Source: an uncultured Flavobacteriaceae bacterium
GTDB taxonomy: Bacteria > Bacteroidota > Bacteroidia > Flavobacteriales > Flavobacteriaceae
NCBI GenBank assembly: GCA_947503105.1
Contig: CANNCM010000004.1
Location: forward strand, 174,601-238,600
Direction: 5' to 3'
DNA: 64,000 bases
Positions 1 through 8,770 of this stretch are shown here, piece after piece. Under the pieces are notes generated by a model. It made no database searches, was not told the origin of the DNA, and was given only the letters and a program-made list of their open reading frames with translations. The position numbers and the translations under genes are program-made. Every line of letters begins with the position of its first letter. Position 1 is the stretch's first letter.

Positions 1-230
1 TTCCTCATCAGGCCAATTTACGAATTGCACAATACATACAAAAAAAGTTTCAACTAACTGATGATCAAGTGTTTAATAATATTCAAAATTATGGAAATAC
101 CACTGCAGCTTCAATTCCAATAGCGCTTAGTGAAGCTTGTGAACAAGGTAAAATAAAATCTGGTGATACTGTTGTTCTTGCAGCATTTGGAAGTGGTTTT
201 ACATGGGGTAGTGTGATTATCAAATGGTAG
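1..230 (+). CDS. fabH: 3-oxoacyl-ACP synthase III, C-terminal fragment
   Basis: This is the 3' end of a gene cut by the window edge; the reading frame begins at base 3. FabH-type ketosynthases condense an acyl-CoA primer with malonyl-ACP to start fatty acid synthesis in the cytoplasm. The fragment keeps the C-terminal hallmarks: PHQANLRI, containing the active-site His, then [11 protein letters not shown], containing the active-site Asn, and the terminal FGSGFTWGS block. The stop overlaps the start of the following CoA-binding gene by seven bases, so the two are probably co-transcribed. The N-terminal half with the catalytic Cys lies outside the window, so FabH cannot be separated from a FabH-like paralogue. 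Confidence 0.88.
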   Translation, partial: PHQANLRIAQYIQKKFQLTDDQVFNNIQNYGNTTAASIPIALSEACEQGKIKSGDTVVLAAFGSGFTWGSVIIKW

Positions 231-598
231 ACATTAATAAAACGCTTGTTTTAGGTGCTTCTCTCAATTCAGAGCGCTATTCTCACAAAGCAATCTTGAT
301 GTTGAGAAAAGCCAATATCCCTGTAGTGGCTTTTGGTCTGCAAAAAGGTGTTGTAAGTGATATTGAAATAGAGACGTGTTTGAAATCATACAAAACGATT
401 CATACAGTAACACTTTATTTGAATCCAAAGCGTCAAGAGGCCTATATGGAGTATATTTTAGGGCTCAATCCCAAACGTGTAATTTTCAATCCTGGAACAG
501 AAAATCCTGATTTTTATAAGCTTTTAGAAAGGTATAACATACAGTATGAAATTGCTTGTACTTTAGTGTTGCTTTCTACGAATCAATATCAATCCTAA
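224..598 (+). CDS. CoA-binding domain protein
   Basis: A 124-residue single-domain protein of the CoA_binding_2 (YccU-like) family, a Rossmann fold related to the CoA-binding domain of succinyl-CoA synthetase. The N-terminal block [17 protein letters not shown] (residues 7-23) carries the nucleotide-binding loop, and [16 protein letters not shown] (82-97) is the second family signature. Its ATG lies inside the last codons of the upstream fabH, indicating translational coupling. Its 3' end overlaps the convergent symporter gene by 36 bases. The substrate and physiological role of this family are not established. Confidence 0.8.
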   Translation: MVDINKTLVLGASLNSERYSHKAILMLRKANIPVVAFGLQKGVVSDIEIETCLKSYKTIHTVTLYLNPKRQEAYMEYILGLNPKRVIFNPGTENPDFYKLLERYNIQYEIACTLVLLSTNQYQS

Positions 599-2026
599 GA
601 ACGTTAGAAGTCCGTTGATTGGAAGTAGCTCATAGCCAATAACATAACCGCCTAGTTGTTCTGCTGGAATTTGACCAAGTGCGTAGGCAATGGAAACCGA
701 TACTAAAGCAACGATCCAGACATAGTGATCATTAACCTTGTAATTTGTAAAAATCCCAAACCCAAAAAGTCCTAACAACGGGCCATAAGTATATCCAGCT
801 ACCGTCAAAAGACTGTCTATGACGTTGGAGTCTAAAATATGCTTGAAAGCAATAATGACTAAAATCAAAAGCACGCTCATACCGATATGCGTTTGTTTTC
901 GAATGCGTTTTTTGTCGGTGTCAGAATATTTTTTGAGGTCCAAAATATCGACACAAAAAGAAGTCGTGAGCGAAGTCAGTGCACTATCAGCACTGCTGTA
1001 TGCTGCAGCAATAAGTCCTAAAATAAATACAGATGCTAAGGTTAATCCTAAGCCTGAATTCAATGCAATTTCCGGGAATAATAAATCGGTTTTTGGTTGC
1101 CCATCCATCAACGGAAGTGCTATTTCAAAACGTTCTGCATAGATGAATAACAGCGCTCCTAATAATAAAAATAAGAACGTAACAAGCGTGAGTACGATAC
1201 AAAACCACAACATATTTTTTTGAGCCTCTTTGAGGGATTTACAGGTCAAGTTTTTTTGCATCATGTCTTGGTCCAATCCAGTCATACAAATAGTGATAAA
1301 CATTCCGCCAAAAAATGATTTCAAGAAATGGTCTCTTGCTAAAATAGAGTCTGTTTTAAAGATAGAACTGTACTGATCGAGTTCGTCGGAAACTAAAAAT
1401 TCTGAAAAACTCCACCCGAGTTGATCGGTAATAAAATAAATTGAAAGTACCACAGCACAAACCATAAAAAGGGTTTGAAGGGTGTCGGTCCATACAATAG
1501 TTTTGATGCCGCCTTTATTGGTGTAAATCCAAATCAATACTATGGATAGAATAACAGTAATTTCAAAAGGAATTTGCCATTGTTCAAAAACAAATTGTTG
1601 CAATACAATAGCCATAAGGTACATCCTAAAAGCCGCTCCTAAAACTCTTGAAACAAAGAAGAAAAATGCGCCTGTTTTATGACTTACACGCCCGAAGCGT
1701 TGTTGGAGGTATTCGTAAATAGAAGTGAGATTTAATTTATAATAAATAGGCAATAATACAAACGCGACTACAACATAACCAGCAATATACCCCAAGCATA
1801 CTTGAAAATAACTAAACTCCGAATTTTGTACCCAGCCTGGAACAGAGATAAAAGTGACTCCAGAAAGCGAAGCACCAATCATACCAAAGGCAACTAAATA
1901 CCATGGCGATTGTTTTCCGGCTTTAAAAAAATCGTTGTTAGTGTCATTTTTTCCTGTTATTCTCGCGATTATGACAAGAAAAATAAAATAAACAAAAGTG
2001 ATGAGTAGAATGTGTTGTCCTTTCAA
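563..2026 (-). CDS. Sodium:solute symporter (SSS family)
   Basis: A 487-residue polytopic inner-membrane protein with about 13 hydrophobic segments, typical of the SSS family that couples Na+ influx to solute uptake. Family features include the N-terminal [12 protein letters not shown] stretch followed by [15 protein letters not shown] (residues 51-65). The start appears to be TTG; no upstream in-frame ATG gives a better N-terminus. The last 36 bases overlap the 3' end of the convergent CoA-binding gene. The solute (sugar, amino acid, vitamin, sialic acid) cannot be told from sequence, and there is no catabolic gene beside it. Confidence 0.88.
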   Translation of the reverse strand: MKGQHILLITFVYFIFLVIIARITGKNDTNNDFFKAGKQSPWYLVAFGMIGASLSGVTFISVPGWVQNSEFSYFQVCLGYIAGYVVVAFVLLPIYYKLNLTSIYEYLQQRFGRVSHKTGAFFFFVSRVLGAAFRMYLMAIVLQQFVFEQWQIPFEITVILSIVLIWIYTNKGGIKTIVWTDTLQTLFMVCAVVLSIYFITDQLGWSFSEFLVSDELDQYSSIFKTDSILARDHFLKSFFGGMFITICMTGLDQDMMQKNLTCKSLKEAQKNMLWFCIVLTLVTFLFLLLGALLFIYAERFEIALPLMDGQPKTDLLFPEIALNSGLGLTLASVFILGLIAAAYSSADSALTSLTTSFCVDILDLKKYSDTDKKRIRKQTHIGMSVLLILVIIAFKHILDSNVIDSLLTVAGYTYGPLLGLFGFGIFTNYKVNDHYVWIVALVSVSIAYALGQIPAEQLGGYVIGYELLPINGLLTFLGLILIRRKQH

Positions 2027-2187
2027 CTTAATAAATTTATATTTGTGATGCTCAAATGTACCACGAGTCTGTGTTCAAATGTAAAATATTCTGAAATAAT
2101 CTATAGTTAAATGTATAGATTTTTCAATTGTTTTTTCTAAACCTCTACGAATGAAGTGTTTACAGTCTTTTACAAAATATAAATAAA

Positions 2188-2805
2188 ATGGAGTTTTCAT
2201 CGAAGTTGTTGCAAAATGCCGTGAATGAAGTAGCGCAATTACCAGGAATTGGCCGTCGTACAGCGCTTCGTTTGGTGCTGCATCTTTTGCGTCAGCCAGA
2301 AGACCAAACCCATCAGCTTTCCAAAGCGCTTTTGGCGATGAGGTCGTCAATAAATTTCTGTCAACAATGCCACAATATTTCAGATCAACTCGTGTGTGAG
2401 ATTTGTTCAAATCCCAATAGAAATCACAGCACAGTTTGCGTTGTAGAAGATATTCGAGATGTCTTGGCTATTGAGAGCACTGCAAGTTTTCGCGGCGTGT
2501 ATCATGTTTTAGGTGGAAAAATTTCACCCATGGACGGTATTGGCCCTTCAGATTTAAATATACAAAGTTTGGTAAATAAAGTTAATCAAGGTAAAATAAA
2601 AGAGCTCATTTTTGCGTTAAGCTCAACAATGGAAGGCGACACAACCAACTTTTACATTTACAAACAAATTCAAGATGCAGAGATTACACTTTCCACAATA
2701 GCACGAGGGATTTCTGTTGGCGATGAGTTGGAATATGCCGACGAAGTGACTTTGGGACGAAGCATAACCAATAGAGTTCCATTTGAATCATCTCTAAAAT
2801 CTTAA
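2188..2805 (+). CDS. recR: Recombination protein RecR
   Basis: A 205-residue cytoplasmic protein that works with RecO (and RecF) to load RecA on gapped DNA. The order of parts is canonical: a helix-hairpin-helix near [12 protein letters not shown] (residues 18-29), a four-cysteine zinc finger (C58, C61, C70, C73), then a Toprim domain beginning [13 protein letters not shown]. Length matches the family (about 200). The stop is followed within five bases by the TTG start of a glycosyltransferase, so the two probably share a transcript. Confidence is high. Confidence 0.96.
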   Translation: MEFSSKLLQNAVNEVAQLPGIGRRTALRLVLHLLRQPEDQTHQLSKALLAMRSSINFCQQCHNISDQLVCEICSNPNRNHSTVCVVEDIRDVLAIESTASFRGVYHVLGGKISPMDGIGPSDLNIQSLVNKVNQGKIKELIFALSSTMEGDTTNFYIYKQIQDAEITLSTIARGISVGDELEYADEVTLGRSITNRVPFESSLKS

Positions 2806-2809
2806 TGCA

Positions 2810-3928
2810 TTGAAATTATCGGTCGTTATTCTCAATTATAATGTACGCTACTTTTTGGAGCTTTGTGTGCAAAGTGTACAAGCGGCATTGAAAGATATTC
2901 CCTCCGAAATTATTATTATTGATAATAACTCTCTGGATGATAGTTGTGCTATGGTTAAAGCAAAATTCCCGGAGCTTAGACTCATAGAAAATAAAGAGAA
3001 TGTTGGTTTTTCAAAAGCCAATAATCAAGCGGTACGCGTGGCACAAGGGGAGTATGTTTGTATTCTTAATCCTGATATAGTTGTTACAGAAAATACATTT
3101 CAAGAATTGCTTCAATTTTCTCAAAAAAAACCGAAAAAATTAGGCATTATTAGTTGTCGCCTCATTGATGGTTCTGGACAGTTTTTGCCAGAAAGCAAAC
3201 GAAATTTTCCGACAGTTGCTGTAGCATTTCAAAAATTAATTGGACTAAGTCGGCACTATTATGCCAATCAAATTGAGGAATTTGCCGAAACGGAAGTTGA
3301 AGTATTAGCAGGTGCTTTAATGTTTTTAAAGCGCTCGCTTTATACTACTCTAAATGGTTTTGATGAAGATTTTTTTATGTATGGTGAGGATATAGATTTG
3401 TCATACAGGGCGTGCCAATTAGGCTATAAAAATTATTATTTAGGAACAACAACAGTGCTTCATTTTAAGGGAGAAAGTACCATGAAAAATACGGCGCAAT
3501 CAAAACGCTTTTATGAAGCAATGCAATTGTTTTACAAAAAGCATCTTAAAGCAAATATTTTCATTGAAGTATTAGTAAACATCACCTCAGCATTGGCGCC
3601 ATATATTCCAAATAAAAGACATCCTGCAAAAAGGCATGATAAAAAATTTGTTTTCTTAAAATCACCCTCAAAGTGGCTGGAAAACAAAAACCTAGCCGCT
3701 GTTGATTCTATAAAAGAATTACCAGAAAACACCTATTTTGATGTTGTTTTAGATTTGAATTATTTTGATTTCCAATCGGTGATAGAATACGTCAACACCA
3801 CAAAAAATAAATTTATATCTCACAAATTTCGACCAAAAAACTGCAGCTATTTTGTTGGTAGTGATTCTTCTATGCAGCGTGGAGAGGTTGTTCATTTTGA
3901 TAAATTTGAAAGTAGAAGCTACTTTTAA
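2810..3928 (+). CDS. Glycosyltransferase family 2
   Basis: A 372-residue enzyme of the GT2 fold (GT-A), probably transferring a sugar to an envelope glycan at the cytoplasmic face. It opens with LSVVILNYNVRYFLELC and has an IIIIDNNSLDDS nucleotide-sugar site (residues 35-46), a metal-binding NPD in place of DxD (87-89) and the acceptor-side block DEDFFMYGEDIDLSYRA. This pattern is typical of rhamnosyltransferase-like (WbbL-type) members. The start is TTG, four bases after the recR stop. The C-terminal ~100 residues are not part of the catalytic domain and I do not recognise them. Donor and acceptor are unknown. Confidence 0.9.
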   Translation: MKLSVVILNYNVRYFLELCVQSVQAALKDIPSEIIIIDNNSLDDSCAMVKAKFPELRLIENKENVGFSKANNQAVRVAQGEYVCILNPDIVVTENTFQELLQFSQKKPKKLGIISCRLIDGSGQFLPESKRNFPTVAVAFQKLIGLSRHYYANQIEEFAETEVEVLAGALMFLKRSLYTTLNGFDEDFFMYGEDIDLSYRACQLGYKNYYLGTTTVLHFKGESTMKNTAQSKRFYEAMQLFYKKHLKANIFIEVLVNITSALAPYIPNKRHPAKRHDKKFVFLKSPSKWLENKNLAAVDSIKELPENTYFDVVLDLNYFDFQSVIEYVNTTKNKFISHKFRPKNCSYFVGSDSSMQRGEVVHFDKFESRSYF

Positions 3929-3934
3929 AAACAA

Positions 3935-3965
3935 TTGATAAAGTCGTCAATTTTCTGTAGTTTTG
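3935..3965 (+). promoter_or_regulatory. Candidate promoter of the E2 gene
   Basis: TTG at 3935-3937 and TAGTTTTG at 3958-3965, separated by 20 bases, fit the Bacteroidota consensus TTG-N19-TAnnTTTG (sigma-ABfr type) with one extra spacer base. The translation start lies 35 bases downstream at 4000. This is a pattern match only. Confidence 0.5.
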
Positions 3966-3999
3966 CTGCACGAAATAACACCCCAATAAAACATTAAAT

Positions 4000-5310
4000 A
4001 TGGCAAAGTTTGAGCTCAAATTACCCAAAATGGGAGAGAGTGTTGCGGAGGCGACTATCAATTCTTGGTTAAAAGAAATAGGTGATCGTGTGGAGATAGA
4101 CGAGCCTGTGGTAGAAATTTCAACAGACAAAGTTGATAGTGATGTTCCTAGTGAGGTGAGTGGGATTTTAGTAGAAAAACTATTTGATATCGATAAAGTT
4201 GTTGAGGTTGGACAAACCATAGCCATAATTGAAACAGAACAAGACGCAAATGCAGAAACCCCAAAAGAGGCGCCTAAAGTTGAAGAACAAACTGTTCCAG
4301 TTGCCGAAATTATTGCCGATGTTCAAGAAACAGTTGCAACGGCCAAATCTTTGACCACCCCAATCAGTTCAAACGGAATACGGTTTTATTCTCCTTTGGT
4401 AAAAAATATCGCCAAAAAAGAAGGCATTACACAAACAGAACTCGATCAAATTGTGGGTAGTGGAAAAGGTGGTAGAGTTACTAAAAATGATATGCTGGCG
4501 TACATTGAAAACCGTTCGCAAATAAGTACAGCAGCAGTTGAAAGGCCTCAACCCACAGCGGCACCCACAACAACATCGGCCCCTCCTCCAATTCGAAGTG
4601 GTTCCGATGAAATTATCGAAATGACGCGCATGGGTAAGCTCATTTCCAAACATATGATCAGTTCTGTGCAAACCTCGGCACATGTGCAGTCTTTTATAGA
4701 AGTAGATGTAACGAAAATATGGAATTGGCGAGAAAAAATTAAAACCAAATTTCAAGAAAATACAGGTGAAAAAATTACGTTTACACCGATTTTTATGGAA
4801 GCAGTGGCAAAAGCACTCAGCATTCATCCGATGCTCAATGTTTCGGTTGATGGCAATCATATTATCAAACACAAATCCATCAATTTAGGGATGGCGACGG
4901 CCTTGTCAGACGGCAATCTTATTGTGCCTGTAATCAAAAATGCAGACCAACTCAATTTAATGGGCATGACCAAACGTGTCAATGATTTGGCCATTCGAGC
5001 AAGACAAAATCAATTGAATCCAGATGATATTCAAGGTGGAACCTACACTGTGACCAATGTAGGTGGATTTGGAAGCATCATGGGAACCCCTATTATCAAT
5101 CAGCCACAAGTTGGAATTTTGGCTCTTGGCGCTATCAGAAAAGTGCCTGCAGTTATTGAAACGAACGAGGGTGATTTTATAGGGATTCGTCAAAAAATGT
5201 TTTTGTCTCATTCTTACGATCACCGCGTCGTAAATGGTGCGCTTGGCGGTCAGTTTATTAAAACAGTAAAAGAATTATTGGAGTCTTGGGACGACAATAG
5301 ACAAGTATAA
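4000..5310 (+). CDS. 2-oxo acid dehydrogenase E2 (dihydrolipoyl acyltransferase)
   Basis: A 436-residue acyltransferase core subunit of a 2-oxoacid dehydrogenase complex. An N-terminal lipoyl domain has the lipoylated Lys44 in STDKVDSD. A linker leads to a peripheral-subunit-binding domain (about 127-168, SPLVKNIAKKEGI...GSGKGGRVTKNDM). An Ala/Pro-rich linker follows, then the catalytic domain. The active-site His is His408 in SYDHRVVNG; the usual HxxxDG reads HRVVNG, with Asn412 in place of Asp. No E1 or E3 gene is adjacent, so the branched-chain, pyruvate and 2-oxoglutarate assignments stay open. A branched-chain-type E2 is my best guess. The gene is followed within five bases by an exonuclease gene. 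Confidence 0.9.
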   Translation: MAKFELKLPKMGESVAEATINSWLKEIGDRVEIDEPVVEISTDKVDSDVPSEVSGILVEKLFDIDKVVEVGQTIAIIETEQDANAETPKEAPKVEEQTVPVAEIIADVQETVATAKSLTTPISSNGIRFYSPLVKNIAKKEGITQTELDQIVGSGKGGRVTKNDMLAYIENRSQISTAAVERPQPTAAPTTTSAPPPIRSGSDEIIEMTRMGKLISKHMISSVQTSAHVQSFIEVDVTKIWNWREKIKTKFQENTGEKITFTPIFMEAVAKALSIHPMLNVSVDGNHIIKHKSINLGMATALSDGNLIVPVIKNADQLNLMGMTKRVNDLAIRARQNQLNPDDIQGGTYTVTNVGGFGSIMGTPIINQPQVGILALGAIRKVPAVIETNEGDFIGIRQKMFLSHSYDHRVVNGALGGQFIKTVKELLESWDDNRQV

Positions 5311-5314
5311 GAAA

Positions 5315-6088
5315 ATGCAACTCAACTTAAAAAAACCTATTTGTTTCTTCGATTTAGAAACAACTGGGATCAGTATTACTGCCGACAGGATTGTAGAAAT
5401 TTCAATTTTGAAAGTTTTTCCCGACGGAAAAGAAGAAAAAAAAACCTGGCTGGTAAATCCAGAAATGCCAATTCCAGCGCAAGCAACCGCTGTTCATGGC
5501 ATTTCCAATGAAAAAGTAGCAAATGAACCCACCTTTACAATGCTGGCAAATGAAATCCATACTTGGGTGAAAGATGCAGATTTAGGCGGTTTTAATTCCA
5601 ATCGTTTTGATATTCCAATTCTTGCAGAAGAAATGCTTCGAGCAGGTATTGATTTTGATATGAAAAACAGAAAATCTGTTGACGTGCAAACGATTTTTCA
5701 TAAAATGGAACAACGCACACTTACAGCTGCATATAAATTTTATTGTGATAAAAATCTAGAAAACGCACACAGTGCAGAGGCCGATACTATAGCAACTTAC
5801 GAAGTACTAAAGGCACAACTCGATCGGTACGAAAACCTAGAAAATGACACCTCTTTTTTAGCCGAATTTAGCACCCGTCAGAAGTTTGCTGACTTTGCCG
5901 GTTTTATCAAGTATGACAAAGAGGGTAATGAGTGTTTTTCTTTTGGAAAACACAAAGGCAAAAAAGTAACTGAAATTCTAGAAAAAGAACCAGGATATTT
6001 TGGCTGGTTGCTCAATGCAGATTTTCCGTTATACACCAAAAAAGTTTTAACAGCCATCAAACTTCGTGCATTTAACCAGAAACTGTAA
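5315..6088 (+). CDS. DEDDh 3'-5' exonuclease with C-terminal DUF3820-like module
   Basis: A 257-residue protein of the DnaQ/epsilon exonuclease superfamily. All three Exo motifs are visible: D13 and E15 in FFDLETTG, D99 in FNSNRFDIP, and H152 plus D157 in AHSAEADT, which makes it the DEDDh type. The C-terminal part (about 205-250) contains FSFGKHKGKKV and GYFGWLLNADFP, resembling the small DUF3820 module also found at the end of exonuclease X-type proteins. It probably trims 3' ends in repair or in RNA/DNA turnover. It is not the polymerase III epsilon subunit on length and architecture. It is close behind the E2 gene and four bases before the FAH gene. Confidence 0.88.
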   Translation: MQLNLKKPICFFDLETTGISITADRIVEISILKVFPDGKEEKKTWLVNPEMPIPAQATAVHGISNEKVANEPTFTMLANEIHTWVKDADLGGFNSNRFDIPILAEEMLRAGIDFDMKNRKSVDVQTIFHKMEQRTLTAAYKFYCDKNLENAHSAEADTIATYEVLKAQLDRYENLENDTSFLAEFSTRQKFADFAGFIKYDKEGNECFSFGKHKGKKVTEILEKEPGYFGWLLNADFPLYTKKVLTAIKLRAFNQKL

Positions 6089-6091
6089 CAG

Positions 6092-6703
6092 ATGAAACTG
6101 ATTTGTGTTGGCAGAAACTACAGCAATCATATTGCGGAGCTTCAAAATGAAAAACCCAAAGAACCTGTAGTTTTTTTAAAGCCAGATACAGCAATACTTC
6201 TAAAAAAACAACCATTTTTCATCCCTGATTTTTCCAAAAACGTACAATATGAAGTTGAAGTGCTTGTAAAAATCAATAGAGTTGGTAAGTACATTGCTTC
6301 AGAGTTTGCCCATAAATATTACGATCAAATAGGGTTAGGTATTGATTTTACTGCTCGAGATGTACAGCAAACATTGAAGCAAAAAGGATTGCCTTGGGAA
6401 AAAGCAAAAGCATTTGACGGTTCAGCAGTTGTAGGAAAGTGGGTTTCAAAGCATCAATTTGAAAACTTGAATTCTCTATCCTTTAGTTTGAAACAAAACG
6501 ATCGCATTGTTCAGTCTGGAAACACTAAAGATATGCTCTGGACTATTAACGATATTATCGCTTATGTTTCGCAATTTTTTACATTAAAAATAGGAGATAT
6601 TATTTTTACAGGAACACCCTCTGGAGTTGGCCCAGTTCAACCCAACGATGGCCTTAAAGGCTTTATCGAAAACGAAGAATTTTTCAATATAAAAGTCAAG
6701 TAA
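6092..6703 (+). CDS. Fumarylacetoacetate hydrolase family protein
   Basis: A 203-residue protein with only the FAH catalytic fold, like YcgM/FAHD1-type acylpyruvases and oxaloacetate decarboxylases. It starts with KLICVGRNYSNH. The metal-binding acidic residues sit in VQYEVEVLVKI and LGIDFTARDVQ, and TGTPSGVGPVQ near the C-terminus is the usual family motif. It acts in the cytoplasm on a small 2-oxo acid with a divalent metal. Neither a tyrosine-degradation nor a homoprotocatechuate gene is adjacent, so a general acylpyruvase role is likelier. Its stop abuts the cinA start. Confidence 0.87.
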   Translation: MKLICVGRNYSNHIAELQNEKPKEPVVFLKPDTAILLKKQPFFIPDFSKNVQYEVEVLVKINRVGKYIASEFAHKYYDQIGLGIDFTARDVQQTLKQKGLPWEKAKAFDGSAVVGKWVSKHQFENLNSLSFSLKQNDRIVQSGNTKDMLWTINDIIAYVSQFFTLKIGDIIFTGTPSGVGPVQPNDGLKGFIENEEFFNIKVK

Positions 6704-7945
6704 ATGAATGCAGAAATCATAACCATTGGCGATGAAATTCTCATCGGTCAAATTGTAGATACCAATTCTGCATACATCGCAAAGGAACTCAATAAAATTG
6801 GAATTTCTGTATTTCAAATTACTTCAGTTCAAGACGATAAAAAACATATTTTAGAGGCCTTAGAAAACGCACAAAATCATGCTGGTTTGGTGATTCTAAC
6901 GGGTGGATTAGGCCCAACAAAAGATGATATTACAAAAACAACTTTGGCAGACTATTTTGAAGATACTTTAGTGCGGAACAAAGAAGTTGTAGCACACATC
7001 AAGCACATTTGGAAAACTTATATCAAACAACCTCTTTTGCAGGTCAATTTAGACCAGGCATTGGTTCCATCGAAAGCTAAAGTTTTGATGAATCAGTCTG
7101 GTTCTGCACCAGGCATGTGGATGGAAAATAATACTACCGTTTTTATTTCACTTCCAGGGGTGCCATTTGAGATGAAAGCTCTGATGCAAAATGAGGTTTT
7201 ACCTCGGCTTTCTAAACAATTTGAATTGCCATTTATTTTACACAAAACTGTACTGACATATGGGTTGGGAGAGAGTGTTATCGCCGATCGTATTTCGGAG
7301 TGGGAAAACAACTTACCCAAGTCTGTAAAATTGGCCTACTTGCCAAATTTAGGGCGTGTACGATTACGTTTATCATCAAAAGGATATGATAAAGCCGTTG
7401 TATATGAATCCATTCATAATGAAATCGAAAAACTTTTACCGCAAATTAGTGATGTTTTTGTTGGGTTTGAAGAAGAGTCTTCGATAGAGCAAATTATTGG
7501 AAATCAATTGATTAAATCCAACACAACCTTAGCAGTTGCAGAGAGCTGTACTGGCGGACGAATAGGTGCGCAATTTACAGCCAATCCTGGGGCATCAGCG
7601 TATTTTAAAGGGGGTGTAATTGCATATGACACCACAATAAAAACACAAGTTTTGGGAGTTGATAAACCTTTAATTGAAACCCATTCAGTCGTCAGTACGG
7701 AAGTAGCCGAAGCTATGGCTTTGGGTGTTCAAAAGCTATATAATTCAGATTATGCCATAGCAACGACCGGAAATGCTGGTCCGTCCAAAGGGGATTCTGA
7801 TGCAGAAGTCGGGACTGTTTGCATCGCTATTGCTACACCACATCGTGTTTTTTCAAAGCAATTTACCTTCGGAAAACACAGAGAGCGCATAACAACAAAA
7901 GCGGTACATATGGCGTTGACGTTGCTTCAGAAAGAAATTTTTTAA
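6704..7945 (+). CDS. cinA: CinA family protein (nicotinamide-nucleotide amidohydrolase)
   Basis: A 413-residue two-domain protein. The N-terminal MoCF/COG1058 domain (residues 1-170, with IGDEILIGQIVDTNSA and LTGGLGPTKDD) has ADP-ribose pyrophosphatase activity in studied homologues. The C-terminal CinA domain (about 260-413) has the amidase signature AVAESCTGGRIGAQFT and ATTGNAGP, and deamidates NMN to nicotinate mononucleotide. Length is normal for full CinA. It starts directly after the FAH stop, the last gene of a tight five-gene run from 4000 to 7945. The competence name is historical; NAD salvage is the better supported role. Confidence 0.93.
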   Translation: MNAEIITIGDEILIGQIVDTNSAYIAKELNKIGISVFQITSVQDDKKHILEALENAQNHAGLVILTGGLGPTKDDITKTTLADYFEDTLVRNKEVVAHIKHIWKTYIKQPLLQVNLDQALVPSKAKVLMNQSGSAPGMWMENNTTVFISLPGVPFEMKALMQNEVLPRLSKQFELPFILHKTVLTYGLGESVIADRISEWENNLPKSVKLAYLPNLGRVRLRLSSKGYDKAVVYESIHNEIEKLLPQISDVFVGFEEESSIEQIIGNQLIKSNTTLAVAESCTGGRIGAQFTANPGASAYFKGGVIAYDTTIKTQVLGVDKPLIETHSVVSTEVAEAMALGVQKLYNSDYAIATTGNAGPSKGDSDAEVGTVCIAIATPHRVFSKQFTFGKHRERITTKAVHMALTLLQKEIF

Positions 7946-7962
7946 AATTGACTTGATAAAAT

Positions 7963-7992
7963 TTGTGAACTTACAAAGAATTCGTATTTTTG
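7963..7992 (+). promoter_or_regulatory. Promoter of rpmB-rpmG-DUF4295
   Basis: TTG at 7963-7965, a spacer of exactly 19 bases, and TATTTTTG at 7985-7992 match the Bacteroidota -33/-7 consensus. The expected transcript start is a few bases downstream, giving a leader of about 35 bases before the rpmB ATG at 8033. This is the best promoter match I found in the window. Confidence 0.72.
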
Positions 7993-8032
7993 CACCTCGT
8001 TTTGAAACAACAAAACATATAAATTAAAGATC

Positions 8033-8269
8033 ATGTCAAAAGTTTGTGAACTTACAGGAAAAAAAGCAATGGTTGGAAACAATGTTTCCTTCTCTTTGAA
8101 TAGAACAAAACGCAAATTCAATGCAAATTTGGTAAAGAAGCGTTTTTACATCCCTGAAGAAGATAAGTGGGTAACGCTAAAAGTTTCAACATCTGCATTG
8201 AAAACGATCAATAAAATTGGTATCAGCGCAGCAATTAAAGAAGCAAAATCCAAAGGGTTTTTAAAATAA
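8033..8269 (+). CDS. rpmB: 50S ribosomal protein L28
   Basis: A 78-residue basic protein, the normal size for bL28. [20 protein letters not shown] at the N-terminus and [21 protein letters not shown] are family signatures. It has a single Cys (C5), so it is the zinc-independent form. It is first in a three-gene ribosomal cluster (L28-L33-DUF4295) preceded by a consensus promoter. No Shine-Dalgarno sequence precedes the ATG, as is usual for Bacteroidota. Confidence 0.97.
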   Translation: MSKVCELTGKKAMVGNNVSFSLNRTKRKFNANLVKKRFYIPEEDKWVTLKVSTSALKTINKIGISAAIKEAKSKGFLK

Positions 8270-8291
8270 TTATACCATAAAGTAAAGCATC

Positions 8292-8474
8292 ATGGCAAAG
8301 AAAGGAAATAGAGTTCAAGTGATTTTGGAATGTACTGAGCACAAAGCATCAGGACAGCCAGGAACGTCTCGATACATTACAACAAAAAACAAAAAAAACA
8401 CACCAGATCGCATGGAGATTAAGAAATTTAATCCCATTCTAAAGCGTATGACGGTGCACAAAGAAATTAAATAA
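8292..8474 (+). CDS. rpmG: 50S ribosomal protein L33
   Basis: A 60-residue bL33. It has the N-terminal [16 protein letters not shown] and the [17 protein letters not shown] core that are typical of the family. Only one Cys is present, so the zinc-ribbon cysteine pairs of the C+ paralogue are missing and this is the C- form. It lies 22 bases after rpmB and 39 before the DUF4295 gene, in one operon. Confidence 0.97.
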   Translation: MAKKGNRVQVILECTEHKASGQPGTSRYITTKNKKNTPDRMEIKKFNPILKRMTVHKEIK

Positions 8475-8513
8475 TTATAGGGGTTTAAAGAACCACCAAG
8501 AAATACTTTAATC

Positions 8514-8666
8514 ATGGCAAAGAAATCAGTAGCATCACTTCAAACAGGATCTAAACGTTTGACAAAAGCAATCAAAATGGTAAAATCTCCAAAAACTGGT
8601 GCTTATACTTTTGTAGAGTCTATTATGTCTCCTGAAAAAGTAAATGACTTTTTGAATAAAAAGTAA
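8514..8666 (+). CDS. DUF4295 small basic protein, probable ribosomal protein
   Basis: A 50-residue, Lys-rich protein starting MAKKSVASLQTGSKRLTKA and ending VNDFLNKK. It belongs to DUF4295, a small family confined to Bacteroidota and found next to L28 and L33. I recall that a structure of a flavobacterial ribosome placed an extra large-subunit protein named bL38 and that it corresponds to this family; I cannot check this here. The gene follows rpmG by 39 bases and ends before a strong terminator, so it shares the ribosomal transcript. Composition and context support a ribosomal role; its specific function is not known to me. Confidence 0.88.
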   Translation: MAKKSVASLQTGSKRLTKAIKMVKSPKTGAYTFVESIMSPEKVNDFLNKK

Positions 8667-8690
8667 TTTTTTAAAAAAAATTTTAGAGTC

Positions 8691-8727
8691 AAAAGCTGCT
8701 TTTCTACAAAGCGGCTTTTATTTTTTT
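8691..8727 (+). terminator. Rho-independent terminator after the L28-L33-DUF4295 operon
   Basis: AAAAGCTGC (8691-8699) pairs with GCGGCTTTT (8711-8719), with one G-U pair, around an 11-base loop, followed by a T-rich run to 8727. It separates the ribosomal operon from ftsY. Confidence 0.75.
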
Positions 8728-8770
8728 AGTACCTTGCAAATCATCAAAAAATGATAAAATAACAGTTGGT

